From the NCBI RefSeq assembly GCF_001425265.1, contig NZ_LMEC01000020.1, positions 436,009-473,297 on the forward strand: 37,289 bases of DNA, given 5' to 3'. The DNA is from Massilia sp. Root418 (GTDB taxonomy: Bacteria > Pseudomonadota > Gammaproteobacteria > Burkholderiales > Burkholderiaceae_D). A model generated the notes under the pieces. The model was not told the DNA's origin. It was given only the letters and a program-made list of their open reading frames with translations, and searched no databases. Made by a program: the position numbers and the translations under genes. Below, piece by piece: positions 16,401 to 23,686 of the stretch; position 1 is the first letter of the stretch; every line of letters starts with the position of its first letter.

Positions 16401-18753
16401 ATGCCTGCGGCGGCAGGATGCGCTGGCCGGGCTGCCCGTCTGCCTGCGCCACGAACACGGTGCGCAGCGATTCATGCCGCTGTTCCAGCGTGGCCAGCAC
16501 CCGGCCCAGTTGCGCCATGTCCAGCGCGCCGTGCAGGCGCAGCGCGCCGGTGATGTGGTAGGCGCTGCTGGCAGGGTCCATCTGCCACAGCAGCCACTGG
16601 CGCTGCTGCGCATAGGATGCCGGCATCGGCTGTGCGCGGCGGTCGGCCACCGGGATGGCCTGATGGACGATACGGGCGCCGCTGCGTTCCAGCGTATCGA
16701 GGGCCGCCGCGATGTCGCCCAGGCGGGGAGCGCCGAACAGCATTTGCAGCGTATAGTCCAGTTGCCATTGTTCGCGGATGCGCGCCACCAGCTGGGCGGC
16801 TGCCAGCGAGTTGCCGCCGCTGGCGAAGAAGTGCGCGTGGCGCTGCGGGGCCGGCGCGCCTTGGTCCAGGACCGCTTGCCACAGGCTGGCCAGCACCGCT
16901 TCCTTGCCGGCAGCGGGGCCTCCATGCGCGACACGCGGCTCATGCCGGCCCTGCGGGTCCTTGGCCACCGCCTCCGATGCAGCCACGCCACCGGAACGGT
17001 TGCCCGCGATGGCACCTCCGCCGGCATCTCCGCCGGCGCCCCTGGCGAGCGGCCATGCGCCGAACTCGTAGATGGCGTAGGCGTCCAGGCTGCGCTCCTG
17101 CCAGCCGGTGCGGCAGGCCGCGCGCTGCAGCTTGCCGCTCGACGTCTTCGGCAAACTGCCCGGATTGAGCAGCAGCGCCACCGACAGTGGCTCCTGGCAC
17201 AAGTCGCCCAGCGCCTCGCCCAGCATGTCCACCAGCGCCTGCGGGCTGGCCAGCTTCTGCACCGCTTTCGACACTTCCAGCGCCACGCCGATCCCGTCGC
17301 CTTCGGCGGCAGGCACGGCGAATACCGCCACCCTGCCCTTGCGGATCACGTCGACCGCGCCCTCCAGCGCCAGTTCCAGGTCCTGCGGATACACATTGTG
17401 GCCGCGCAGGATGATCAGGTCCTTGCGGCGGCCGCAGATATACAACTGCTCCCCGTGCAGAAAGCCCATATCGCCCGTGCGCAGCCAGCGCCGGCCCGCA
17501 TGCTGGACGAAAGCGGCGTCGCTGGCACCCTGGTTGCGCCAGTAGCCCTGCGCAATGCTCGGCCCCCACGCCCAGATTTCGCCTACCTCGCCGTCCGCCA
17601 TTTCCGTGTGCCGCTCCGGCTGCATGATGGCGATGCCGTGCTCCAGCGCCGCATAGCCGCACGCCACCTGAACCGGGCCATCCTCATCACGCTCGGCGCG
17701 GCCCCCGGCCAGTGCCTGCGCGGAGAAGCCCTGCGCCACCATGCCCATGCGGCGGCCGCCGCTGACAAACAGCGTGGCCTCCGCCAGCCCGTAGCAGGGA
17801 TAAAGTACCGCCGGGTCCAGCCCCGCCGGCGCGAAGCGCTCCACAAAGCGCTCCAGCGTACCGTGCCGCACCGGCTCGGCGCCGGAGTACAGCACCCGCA
17901 CGCAGGACAGGTCCAGCTCCTTCAGCTGCGCGTCCTTCACCCTGTCGGTAGACAGGCGGAAGGCAAAATCGGGCGCGCCGCTCACCGTGCCCCGGTAGCG
18001 CGACATGGCGTCCATCCAGCGCACCGGCCGCTCCACGAACCAGGAAGGGCTCATCAGCACCAGCATGGCGCCCACGCGGAAGGGCTGCAGCATGCCGCCG
18101 ATCAGGCCCATGTCGTGGTAAAGCGGCAGCCACGTGACGATGACGTCCGCCCCGGTGATGTGCATGCCCTCCGAAATGGCGCGCTCATTGGCCATCAGGT
18201 TGCCGTGGCTGACCATCACGCCCTTGGGAGCAGCGGTGGAACCGGAGGTGTACTGCAGGAAGGCGATGTCGCCGTCCTGCGGCGCATGCTGCCGCCATTC
18301 GGCAGCGCGCCCATCCGCCACTTCGTCCACTGCCAGCACGTCTTCCACGCCCAGCTTATACATGGCGGCGCCGGTGCCCTGCAAGATGGCCGACGTGGCC
18401 AGGATGCATGCGGCCTGTGCATCGGCCGCGATGCCGGCCAGGCGTGCCAGCGCCTGCTCCCGCAGCGGCTCGGGCGGAAACGCCGGCACCGCGATCAGGC
18501 CCGCGTACAGGCAGGCGAAGAAGCCCACCACGTAGTGCTCGTCGTTCTCAAGCAGCAGCAAGGCGCGCTCGCCGGGCGCATGGCGCTGCTGCAGCTGCGC
18601 CGCCACCGCGCGCGCGCGGCGGTCCAGGGTGGCGTAGCCGAAGCGCAGTTCGCCGCGCTTGCCCACCACCACCAGGCCGGTGTCGTTCGGCCGCGCCGCC
18701 GCCAGCGCGCGCAGGCACGCCACCATATTGCAGGGTTTAATTGTGCTGTCCAC
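13402..18753 (-). CDS. NRPS starter: FAAL-ACP-C-A-PCP, 1783 aa
   Basis: This is the loading and first elongation module of a lipopeptide. Residues 1-580 are a fatty acyl-AMP ligase (LQYTSGSTAAPKGVMVSHGN, WLPLYHDMGLIGG, YGLAEATLFVSG), which activates a fatty acid and passes it to the ACP near 640-655 (GGNSL). Then come a C domain at 710-1170 (HHIIADGAS), an A domain at 1180-1675 ([23 protein letters not shown]) and a PCP at 1715-1730 (GGHSL). The A pocket reads D-A-D-D-C-A-A-V-T-K, which I cannot assign; it shares D-A and A-A-V with Phe/Tyr/Trp codes but has acidic residues at positions 239 and 278. The start is GTG at 18753, preceded by CAGGAAC at normal spacing, 14 nt after the hydroxylase stop. 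The C-terminal acidic tail probably docks to the next protein. Confidence 0.95.
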   Translation of the reverse strand: MDSTIKPCNMVACLRALAAARPNDTGLVVVGKRGELRFGYATLDRRARAVAAQLQQRHAPGERALLLLENDEHYVVGFFACLYAGLIAVPAFPPEPLREQALARLAGIAADAQAACILATSAILQGTGAAMYKLGVEDVLAVDEVADGRAAEWRQHAPQDGDIAFLQYTSGSTAAPKGVMVSHGNLMANERAISEGMHITGADVIVTWLPLYHDMGLIGGMLQPFRVGAMLVLMSPSWFVERPVRWMDAMSRYRGTVSGAPDFAFRLSTDRVKDAQLKELDLSCVRVLYSGAEPVRHGTLERFVERFAPAGLDPAVLYPCYGLAEATLFVSGGRRMGMVAQGFSAQALAGGRAERDEDGPVQVACGYAALEHGIAIMQPERHTEMADGEVGEIWAWGPSIAQGYWRNQGASDAAFVQHAGRRWLRTGDMGFLHGEQLYICGRRKDLIILRGHNVYPQDLELALEGAVDVIRKGRVAVFAVPAAEGDGIGVALEVSKAVQKLASPQALVDMLGEALGDLCQEPLSVALLLNPGSLPKTSSGKLQRAACRTGWQERSLDAYAIYEFGAWPLARGAGGDAGGGAIAGNRSGGVAASEAVAKDPQGRHEPRVAHGGPAAGKEAVLASLWQAVLDQGAPAPQRHAHFFASGGNSLAAAQLVARIREQWQLDYTLQMLFGAPRLGDIAAALDTLERSGARIVHQAIPVADRRAQPMPASYAQQRQWLLWQMDPASSAYHITGALRLHGALDMAQLGRVLATLEQRHESLRTVFVAQADGQPGQRILPPQAWQAEGPFPLVLADLRGVPATGREAAAALQAQAWQAQPFDLEQGPLWRAGLIRLDDDQHVLVLVLHHIIADGASLQVLVAEWAALYAAQGAAREAAQGNAGLPPPAVQYADYAQWQRDWLGQGAAQQQLAYWRAELGGEHPLLALQGDAPRRAAEAWPAAEHRFVLPPGLASRLRTAAGGKTLFTVLLTAFQALLHRYSGMTDVRIGVPVANRGRSDLQGVVGMFVNTQVMRSLADSRSTLAALLDQTASRVGGAQANQDLPFEQLLDALRAEGGLGQQALFDVMFNHVQEPHRALTRAGGLSVSPYDVPAQTAQFELVLETMEQPDGALHARLVYAQELFSSARMERMAEHYLRMLEALVAQPAAMLGDVPLLDEEETAWQLARAMPQQPSGAARPATIHGLIEAQVLRAPDAPALIADGASVSYAQLNQRANSLARRLIALGAGPETCVAVAFERGPALVVGLLAVLKAGAAYVPLDPSHPPQRLAWMLEDSGAAILLTQSSLQVSLPPARATVLADMPGLPDPVGASADSDANPDIPLCDASLAYLIYTSGSTGHPKGVTVPHGALAAHLQAMSAFHGLAPADRVLLFSSICFDAAADQLWAPLLSGAAVVIADPDNLDAEELLHMVDTAGVTVMDLPPAYLRQVCARLEGRTLPVRLCIAGGEGWSAAALDAARAALPGVQLVNAYGPTEAVVTATAWRAGGDGSGSAAYAPLGLPLGERSAYVVDAELNLLPRGQAGELCIGGSGLARGYRDRPGLTADRFVADPYSAQGGRLYRTGDLVRWNASGQLEYLGRTDHQVKVRGFRIELGEIEARLLAQDAVRAAVVVAHKKGGVALAAYVALHPGAAIDAAQLKAALSATLPPYMVPASVTLLDSLPMTAGGKIDRKALPDPAASGCAAFAEPQGETEQALARLWAEVLALPRAGRNDNFFEAGGHSLKAMELAALLQQRHGWQAPVRSFFEWPVLSDYAQQVLAPQLSSGAKLDAIDNLLAEFEV

Positions 18754-18767
18754 TGATCGTTCCTGAA

Positions 18768-19721
18768 TTAGAGATTGCCGTGGGGTTCGGCCATGGCCAC
18801 CACCACTTTGCGGGGGCCGGTGAATGGCGTGCGCGCGTGCGCCGCCAGCATGTTGTCGAGCATGAGCACGTCGCCCTGCTGCCAGGGGAAGATCACGGTT
18901 TCGGCGGCCAGTACGGCGCGCACTTCATCCAGCATGCCGTCCGGTATCGGGCTGCCGTCCGCGAAGAACACGTTGCGCGGCAGGTTCTCCGCACCCAGCA
19001 TGTCCTCCAGCGATTCGCGCACTTCCGGCTGCAGGTTCGACGCATGGAACAAGTGCGCCTGGTTGAACCACACCATTTCCCCGGTGACGGGATGGCGCTC
19101 CACGCCCTGGCAGCGCTGGCTGGTGCGCAGCTCGCCGTCCTCCTTCCATTCATATTGCACCCCCATGCGCAGGCACTGGACTTCCACTTCGGCCGGGTCA
19201 TCGGTGTTGAACACCTGCTGCCACGGCAGATCGAAGTCGCCATAATTGCGCACGTACAGCAGGCCCTGGGCAAAGCGCTCGCGCAGGCCGGCCGGCATGC
19301 GGCGGTAGATGGCGCGGCTGTCCGCGATGGGCGTTTCGCCGCCGCTCTGCGGCGCGGTCACGCAATGGAACCAGATCTTCATGGCCCACTCGCGCGTGTA
19401 TGCCTGCTCGTTGTGCAGCGGGATATGCTGGTGCGCCGGATACTCGGTGGAAGTGTAGATGCCGGACGAAACGGCGGTGCGCGGCGTGGAGCCGAACTCA
19501 TAGTTCTGCAGCGGCGCGAAGGCGGCCGAGAACTGCTGGAACACCCCCACCGACGGCACGCCGAAGCCGCGCAGCAGCACGCCGCCCACGCGCTGCACCT
19601 GCCGCAATATGTCTTCCCGCAGCCTGGGAAAGGCATCCATCAGGGGCTCGCCGGCGTAGGCCGGCCCGATCAGCACCGGCAGCTCGGAGCCGGGCGGCGC
19701 GCTGCGCACAAATTCAGTCAT
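18768..19721 (-). CDS. SyrP/TauD-like Fe(II)/2-oxoglutarate hydroxylase, probable aspartate beta-hydroxylase
   Basis: This 317-residue TauD/TfdA-family dioxygenase has a facial triad H103-x-E105 (HNEQAY) and a distal H295 (AAHAR), with an Arg nearby for 2-oxoglutarate. The HxE form of the motif is that of SyrP-type enzymes that hydroxylate carrier-bound amino acids, not of taurine dioxygenase. It lies between the PPTase gene and the NRPS genes, and one NRPS A domain carries an aspartate code, so beta-hydroxylation of carrier-bound Asp is the likely job; beta-hydroxyaspartate is a bidentate iron ligand in many siderophores. I chose the ATG at 19721 because GGAG lies just upstream and it begins 25 nt after the PPTase stop; the in-frame start at 19778 would overlap that gene. 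The substrate is inferred, not shown. Confidence 0.88.
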   Translation of the reverse strand: MTEFVRSAPPGSELPVLIGPAYAGEPLMDAFPRLREDILRQVQRVGGVLLRGFGVPSVGVFQQFSAAFAPLQNYEFGSTPRTAVSSGIYTSTEYPAHQHIPLHNEQAYTREWAMKIWFHCVTAPQSGGETPIADSRAIYRRMPAGLRERFAQGLLYVRNYGDFDLPWQQVFNTDDPAEVEVQCLRMGVQYEWKEDGELRTSQRCQGVERHPVTGEMVWFNQAHLFHASNLQPEVRESLEDMLGAENLPRNVFFADGSPIPDGMLDEVRAVLAAETVIFPWQQGDVLMLDNMLAAHARTPFTGPRKVVVAMAEPHGNL

Positions 19722-19746
19722 CAGGAACTCCAGTGTCAATCCAGTC

Positions 19747-20400
19747 TCAAGCCAGGGCCAGGGCGGCCCGGTAACCACGCTCCACGTCCAGTGGCCAGAG
19801 GGCCAGAGGCCGCCAGTCGGAGCGTTCGTGTGTCAATTGATATTGCGGCGCCGCCGGGGCGCACGGCAGCGATACGGACAGCGCCTTCAGCGGTTCGGAC
19901 AGGCCCACGCCCAGCGCCTTCAGCGCCGCCTCCTTGGCGACCCAGTGCGCCAGCACACCGCCCTCGAGCGGCGCGCGCCGCTCCGCCGGTGTGTACACCA
20001 GCTCTTCCAGTCCCTGCAGGCGGACCGGGTCGGCCTCTTGCCGCTCGATGTCCACCCCGACCGGCCGCTCGGACAAGGCGATCAGCCCCAGGCCGCCGGA
20101 GTGGGAAACGTTGAATTCGATGCCGCTCGCCGGCGCCGAGGGCTTGCCGTTTGCGTTCAGCTCGAACAGCAGCTCGGCCGGGCTGCAATCCAGCCGCTGC
20201 GCCAGCAGGCGGCGCAGGCAGGCGCGCGTGCGCACGGCGCGGCAGCGGTCCTCTGCGCGCCGGAAGCGCAGCGCGCGGGCCTGCTCGGACGCGCTCAGCA
20301 CCTGCCAGTCGGCTGCGCCGGGCGGCGCGTCCAGCCGGTAGTCGAGGCGGTAGACCTCGGTGCCGCCGGGCACGCCCTCAGGCAGCTGCACACGCCGCAT
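19747..20400 (-). CDS. 4'-phosphopantetheinyl transferase, Sfp type
   Basis: This 217-residue enzyme would convert the apo-carrier domains of the NRPS proteins to holo form with coenzyme A. Visible family signatures are FNVSHSGG, the metal-binding VGVDIE near residue 115, and WVAKEAALKAL near 151-161 (the WxxKEAxxK motif). The open frame extends upstream to 20625, but those extra residues are Arg/Ser-rich, unlike the family, and would overlap the thioesterase gene by some 250 bases. The ATG at 20400 gives the usual family length and a 23-nt overlap with the thioesterase gene. Confidence 0.93.
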   Translation of the reverse strand: MRRVQLPEGVPGGTEVYRLDYRLDAPPGAADWQVLSASEQARALRFRRAEDRCRAVRTRACLRRLLAQRLDCSPAELLFELNANGKPSAPASGIEFNVSHSGGLGLIALSERPVGVDIERQEADPVRLQGLEELVYTPAERRAPLEGGVLAHWVAKEAALKALGVGLSEPLKALSVSLPCAPAAPQYQLTHERSDWRPLALWPLDVERGYRAALALA

Positions 20401-21154
20401 CGCGCACTCCCTGCAAGGCCCGCAGGCGCCGTTCCAGGCACTGCAGGAAGGCCGCCTCATGCTGCCGCAAATAGAAATGGCCGCCGTCGAACCAGTCGAT
20501 GGAGAACGGCGCGCTGCCGCGCCACGCCTCCAGTTCCGGCGCCGTGATGTCATCGCTGCGACCGGCGAACACGTGCACCGGCATGTCCGGCACAGGGCCG
20601 GCGCCGCTGAAGCTGCGGCACACACTGTAGTCGGCCGCCAGCAGGTCCAGCGTCATGCGCATCAGCTCGGGATGCGCGAACACCGCATCCGGCGTGCCGC
20701 CCTGGCGTTTCAGGTCGGCAGCCAGTTGCTCGTCGGTGTCCAGGTTATCGAAACGGGCGGGGTCGCGCATGGACGGCGCCGCGCACGCCGAAGCCAGCAG
20801 CGCCAGCGGCGGCATGCCCAGGGCCTGCAGAAGCGGCAGCATGCCGTATGCCAGCAAGGCGCCCATGCTGTGGCCAAACAGCGCATAGCGCGGCTGCGCG
20901 GCCGGCGCACGCGCAAAGCGGTCTCCCGGCGCGCTTGCAAGCTCACCTGCCGGCGCAGTTGCCAGCTCACCTGCCAACTGCCGCGCTAGCGGCGCGAACT
21001 GCGTGGCGGGCACCTCGTCCATGCGCGCGCCGCGCCCGGGCAGTTCCAGCGGCAGCAGCGCCACCCACGCGGGCAGCGCGCGCCGCCAGCGCAGATACAT
21101 GGTGGCGCTGGCGCCCGCGCACGGCAGGCATACGAGGACGAGCGAAGGCGGCAT
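20378..21154 (-). CDS. Type II thioesterase of the NRPS cluster
   Basis: This 258-residue alpha/beta-hydrolase probably removes misprimed or stalled acyl groups from the carrier domains. It begins with the typical LVCLPCAGASATMYLRWRRA and has the nucleophile motif GHSMGA (Ser near 96), the acid in GRSDD (near 199) and the His in GGHFYL (near 224). A stretch at about residues 62-85 is a threefold repeat of eight residues rich in Ala and Pro that is not usual in the family. Its ATG shares a base with the stop of mbtH (TAATG), so the two are translationally coupled. Confidence 0.93.
   Translation of the reverse strand: MPPSLVLVCLPCAGASATMYLRWRRALPAWVALLPLELPGRGARMDEVPATQFAPLARQLAGELATAPAGELASAPGDRFARAPAAQPRYALFGHSMGALLAYGMLPLLQALGMPPLALLASACAAPSMRDPARFDNLDTDEQLAADLKRQGGTPDAVFAHPELMRMTLDLLAADYSVCRSFSGAGPVPDMPVHVFAGRSDDITAPELEAWRGSAPFSIDWFDGGHFYLRQHEAAFLQCLERRLRALQGVRDAACAAA
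20900..20971 (-). repeat. Three 24-nt tandem repeat units inside the thioesterase gene
   Basis: Three consecutive 24-nt units (20948-20971, 20924-20947, 20900-20923) encode GELATAPA, GELASAPG and DRFARAPA. The first two differ little and the third has diverged. They form a low-complexity insertion just before the strand that leads to GHSMG. Confidence 0.7.
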
Positions 21155-21369
21155 TACTGCGCCTGCGCGGCCATGAACTTGCGCAAGCTGACCGGACGCA
21201 TGTCGGTCCAGGTCTTTTCGATGTAGTCCAGGCAGTGGGCCTTATCGCCCTTGACGCCGGTATCGGTCCAGCCGCCGGGAATGGCCTTGAAGTCAGGCCA
21301 GAGGGAATACTGCTCTTCTTGATTGACCAGCACCTTGAAGGTGCCGTCTTCGCGGTCGAAATAGCTCAT
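21154..21369 (-). CDS. mbtH: MbtH-like protein
   Basis: This 71-residue chaperone of NRPS adenylation domains has the full family signature: [14 protein letters not shown], a Cys in AHCLDYI, and [12 protein letters not shown] near the C-terminus. AAAGGAT lies ahead of the ATG. It is the first gene of the mbtH-thioesterase-PPTase-hydroxylase-NRPS run, downstream of a candidate iron-starvation sigma promoter. MbtH proteins commonly lead PvdS-controlled siderophore operons. Confidence 0.96.
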   Translation of the reverse strand: MSYFDREDGTFKVLVNQEEQYSLWPDFKAIPGGWTDTGVKGDKAHCLDYIEKTWTDMRPVSLRKFMAAQAQ

Positions 21370-21399
21370 TGCCAGATCCTTTCATCGTATCACCGTGGA

Positions 21400-21425
21400 C
21401 GCCGCCCGCTCGGCTGCGGGCGGCG
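21400..21425 (-). terminator. Strong hairpin between the PepSY gene and mbtH
   Basis: There is a perfect 10-bp GC-rich stem (21400-21409 with 21416-21425) with a 6-nt loop. No T-run follows on either strand, so it is a poor intrinsic terminator as written. It lies between the candidate promoter at 21442-21465 and the mbtH start, hence inside the leader of an mbtH transcript starting there. It could protect the 3' end of the upstream message, attenuate read-through or stabilise the leader. Confidence 0.5.
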
Positions 21426-21441
21426 CTTCTCACTGCAATTG

Positions 21442-21465
21442 ACGAAGGACGTGGCCGAAAGTTTA
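21442..21465 (-). promoter_or_regulatory. Candidate iron-starvation (PvdS-type) promoter for mbtH and the NRPS genes
   Basis: On the minus strand the bases read TAAAC, 16 bases, CGT. The PvdS/OrbS-type promoter is TAAAT-N16-CGT, so only one base differs and the spacing is exact. It overlaps the TAA stop of the PepSY gene and lies about 75 nt before the mbtH start. A PvdS-like sigma factor is encoded at 24001-24501. The motif is short, so chance is possible. Confidence 0.5.
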
Positions 21466-23058
21466 AGCGGCGCGCTGCTGCTCGGCGGCGGCCGGCACCT
21501 TGCGCAGCGACCACACGCTGCATGGATCGCCCTCGCGCCCGCGCCGCAGCGCGGCACGGCCCATTTTCCAGAACGCCAGGCCGCCCAGCAGCGACACCAG
21601 GTTGACGCCCGCCACCACCCACTCGCCGCGCCACAGCGACAGCAGCGGATTGACGCCGCTGGCCGCCCACTGCGCCAGCGGAATGGCCAGGGTCAGCCCG
21701 GCGCTCAGCGCCAGCAGTTCGTAGGCGCCGCGCGCGGGCGGCCGCGCGAAGGCCCACGCCACCGACAGCAGGAACACCGCGTAATAGCCGCGCTCTTCCC
21801 ACAACGGCAGCTCGCCCGGCGCCGCCGGGAACAGCTTGTTGACCAGGAATAGCGCCGACACGCCGGCCACGCAGCCCAGGCACACGCCCAGCGTGGCCTG
21901 CGCCATCAGCTTGCCGCTGCGCGGCTGCTGCACCGCCTGGCGCTTGCGGCGCGCCTCTATCCACAGCAGGTTACCGCTATAGAACAGGAAGGCGCCGGCC
22001 AGGCCGAGCACGAAGTACACCCACTGCACGGCCGCGTGCCCGAAATTCCCGTAATGGAGCGCCTGTAGGCCGCGCAGGAAGCTGGTGCCGGGGCTGTAGC
22101 CGTCCGGCGCGTTCACGCGCAGCACGGCGCCGTCGGTCCCCTTCAGCACCACGGCGGCGGAGCTGGCCAGCGTGCGCTGGCCGACGCTGCCATACACCTC
22201 AATCTGCGCATTGGCGTCGCCCGCATGGTGGTAGCGCACGAACTCCACCTCCATGCCGGGCGCCGCCTGCCGCGCCCGCGCCAGCAGTTCGCCGGCCGGC
22301 AGCGCAGGCTGCGCCACGCCGGCGGCGATGGCCGGCTTGGCTGCCGAAATGTCCGGCTGGATCAGCTCCAGCAGCTTGCCGTCGAAGACCAGGAACTGGA
22401 ACGGCGCCAGCAGCAGCACGCCCAGCGCCAGCACCGCCCCGCTCCAGGCAAACATGATGTGGAACGGCAGCGACAGGATGCCCACCACGTTGTGCGCGTC
22501 CTGCCACATGCGCTTCAGGTTCTTCCCGATGCGCAGCGCGAACAGGTCCTTCAGGAAGGCCGGCGCATACGCCACCACGCCGGTGGCCAGCGCCAGCCCG
22601 TACAGGATACACACCACGCCCAGCACATAGATGCCCCAGCTGGCCGGCAGCCCCGCAGTGTAGTGCAGGCGGAACAGGAAGTGCGACAGTTCGGACTGTG
22701 GCTTCGCATCCAGCAGCGCGCCGTCCGGCGCCAGGCGGAACTCGTGCTCCGTCTCGCTGCCGTCCTTGGCGTGTTCGTCCCAGTGCAGTTCCAGGCGCGG
22801 CTCGTTCAGCGTGGGCAGATGCAGCAGGAACGACTCCTTCGCCTGCGGGTGCCGGCGCAGCACCGCGTCGATCAGCTCCTGCGCGCGCGCCGGCGACTCC
22901 ATGGCGGCGCGCTGCGCGGCCGGGGTCTCCCAGGTATGCAGCTCCTTGGTGAAGATGGTGATGGCGCCGGTATAGAACGCGATGAACAGCGCGAAGCCGG
23001 CCACCAGCCCGACCCAGGTGTGCACCGAAATATAGGTGCGCAGTGTGGACGCCTTCAT
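21463..23058 (-). CDS. PepSY-TM inner-membrane protein, FpvG-like siderophore-iron reductase
   Basis: This 531-residue multi-pass protein has N-terminal HTWVGLVAGFALFIAFYTGA, several His-containing membrane segments (LHYTAGLP, WQDAHNVVGILSLPFHIMFAWSG, LHYGNFGHAAVQW) and PepSY-type periplasmic loops. The family includes FpvG, needed to reduce ferric siderophore and release iron in the periplasm. After the usual core there are about 130 more residues with four further hydrophobic helices. The ATG at 23058 overlaps the stop of the preceding gene as ATGA; the open frame extends to 23193, but the extra residues are Arg/Gly-rich and lie inside the upstream gene. It belongs to a Fur-controlled set with the next two small membrane proteins. 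Confidence 0.88.
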   Translation of the reverse strand: MKASTLRTYISVHTWVGLVAGFALFIAFYTGAITIFTKELHTWETPAAQRAAMESPARAQELIDAVLRRHPQAKESFLLHLPTLNEPRLELHWDEHAKDGSETEHEFRLAPDGALLDAKPQSELSHFLFRLHYTAGLPASWGIYVLGVVCILYGLALATGVVAYAPAFLKDLFALRIGKNLKRMWQDAHNVVGILSLPFHIMFAWSGAVLALGVLLLAPFQFLVFDGKLLELIQPDISAAKPAIAAGVAQPALPAGELLARARQAAPGMEVEFVRYHHAGDANAQIEVYGSVGQRTLASSAAVVLKGTDGAVLRVNAPDGYSPGTSFLRGLQALHYGNFGHAAVQWVYFVLGLAGAFLFYSGNLLWIEARRKRQAVQQPRSGKLMAQATLGVCLGCVAGVSALFLVNKLFPAAPGELPLWEERGYYAVFLLSVAWAFARPPARGAYELLALSAGLTLAIPLAQWAASGVNPLLSLWRGEWVVAGVNLVSLLGGLAFWKMGRAALRRGREGDPCSVWSLRKVPAAAEQQRAA

Positions 23059-23324
23059 GCCGCGATCCTGACCAGGCCACTGGCCTTGAGCGCGTACAGC
23101 AGGCCGAAGCCGAGCACCGTGGCGCCGCCCATCCACAGCCAGGCGCGCGCGCCGGACCTGAACAGGAAGGCGGCCGCCATCAGCCCCACCCATATCGGAA
23201 AGAACATCAGCAGCGCCGGCAGCGTGTCGCGCTGCTGGTTGCTGCTCATGAGCGCGGCCAGGCCCACCAGGGCCACCGCCAGCGGCGGCGCCAGCAGCGC
23301 GGCGGCGAAGGATTTACCCCACAT
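23055..23324 (-). CDS. Small membrane protein, DUF3649-like partner of the PepSY protein
   Basis: This 89-residue protein has three hydrophobic segments (AAALLAPPLAVALVGLAAL, LPALLMFFPIWVGLMAAAF and AWLWMGGATVLGFGLLYAL). Small proteins of this kind sit beside PepSY-TM reductases in siderophore loci, comparable to FpvH/FpvK in pyoverdine clusters; the DUF3649 label is from position and composition, not from a search. It overlaps the gene before it by 11 nt and the gene after it by 4 nt, so the three are co-translated. Confidence 0.75.
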   Translation of the reverse strand: MWGKSFAAALLAPPLAVALVGLAALMSSNQQRDTLPALLMFFPIWVGLMAAAFLFRSGARAWLWMGGATVLGFGLLYALKASGLVRIAA

Positions 23325-23580
23325 GGCGCCCCCTGTTCCAGGCGTCCAGGCAAGGCAGCGCCACCAGCGCCAGCATCAGGCCGGACAAGCCGATGAATAC
23401 GGCAGCCCAGAAGCCATACTCGGCGCTCGCCAGCAGCACCGCGGCCACCGCCAGCGGCAGGGACAGCCAGCGCAGCAAGGCCGGCGACAGCGGCAGCGCG
23501 CGCCACAGCGCCTGGTGCGGCGACGCCAGGTAAAGACAAAGCGCGGCGGCACACGCCACGCCGATACAGATCCAGTTCAT
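23314..23580 (-). CDS. Small membrane protein, DUF3325-like
   Basis: This 88-residue, three-helix protein has a conserved-looking N-terminus (ALCLYLASPHQALWRALPLS) that resembles DUF3325 proteins of siderophore uptake loci. It is the first gene of the PepSY set, with its ATG at 23580 behind GGGGTG and two Fur boxes within 70 bases upstream. Its exact role is unknown; it probably assists the PepSY reductase in the inner membrane. Confidence 0.75.
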   Translation of the reverse strand: MNWICIGVACAAALCLYLASPHQALWRALPLSPALLRWLSLPLAVAAVLLASAEYGFWAAVFIGLSGLMLALVALPCLDAWNRGRHVG

Positions 23581-23595
23581 TGCACACCCCGATTA

Positions 23596-23614
23596 AATGA
23601 GACTTATTCTCAAT
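23596..23614. promoter_or_regulatory. Fur box 1 upstream of the PepSY operon
   Basis: AATGAGACTTATTCTCAAT is an inverted repeat (TGAGA-N5-TCTCA) close to the Fur consensus GATAATGATAATCATTATC. It lies 16 nt upstream of the DUF3325-like start. Confidence 0.75.
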
Positions 23615-23627
23615 AATCGGGATATTA

Positions 23628-23646
23628 AATGATAACTATTCTCAGT
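23628..23646. promoter_or_regulatory. Fur box 2 upstream of the PepSY operon
   Basis: AATGATAACTATTCTCAGT is a second Fur-like inverted repeat, 32 bases from box 1 (about three helical turns). That phasing would place two Fur dimers on one face of the DNA. Confidence 0.75.
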
Positions 23647-23686
23647 AAAAGTTAAATTTTGCCGATTTGCTATGGGAGAGTACGAC

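Noticed and set aside
20401..20625. Upstream extension of the phosphopantetheinyl transferase
   Set aside because: The added 75 residues are Arg/Ser/Cys-rich, overlap the thioesterase gene and are out of keeping with Sfp-type length.
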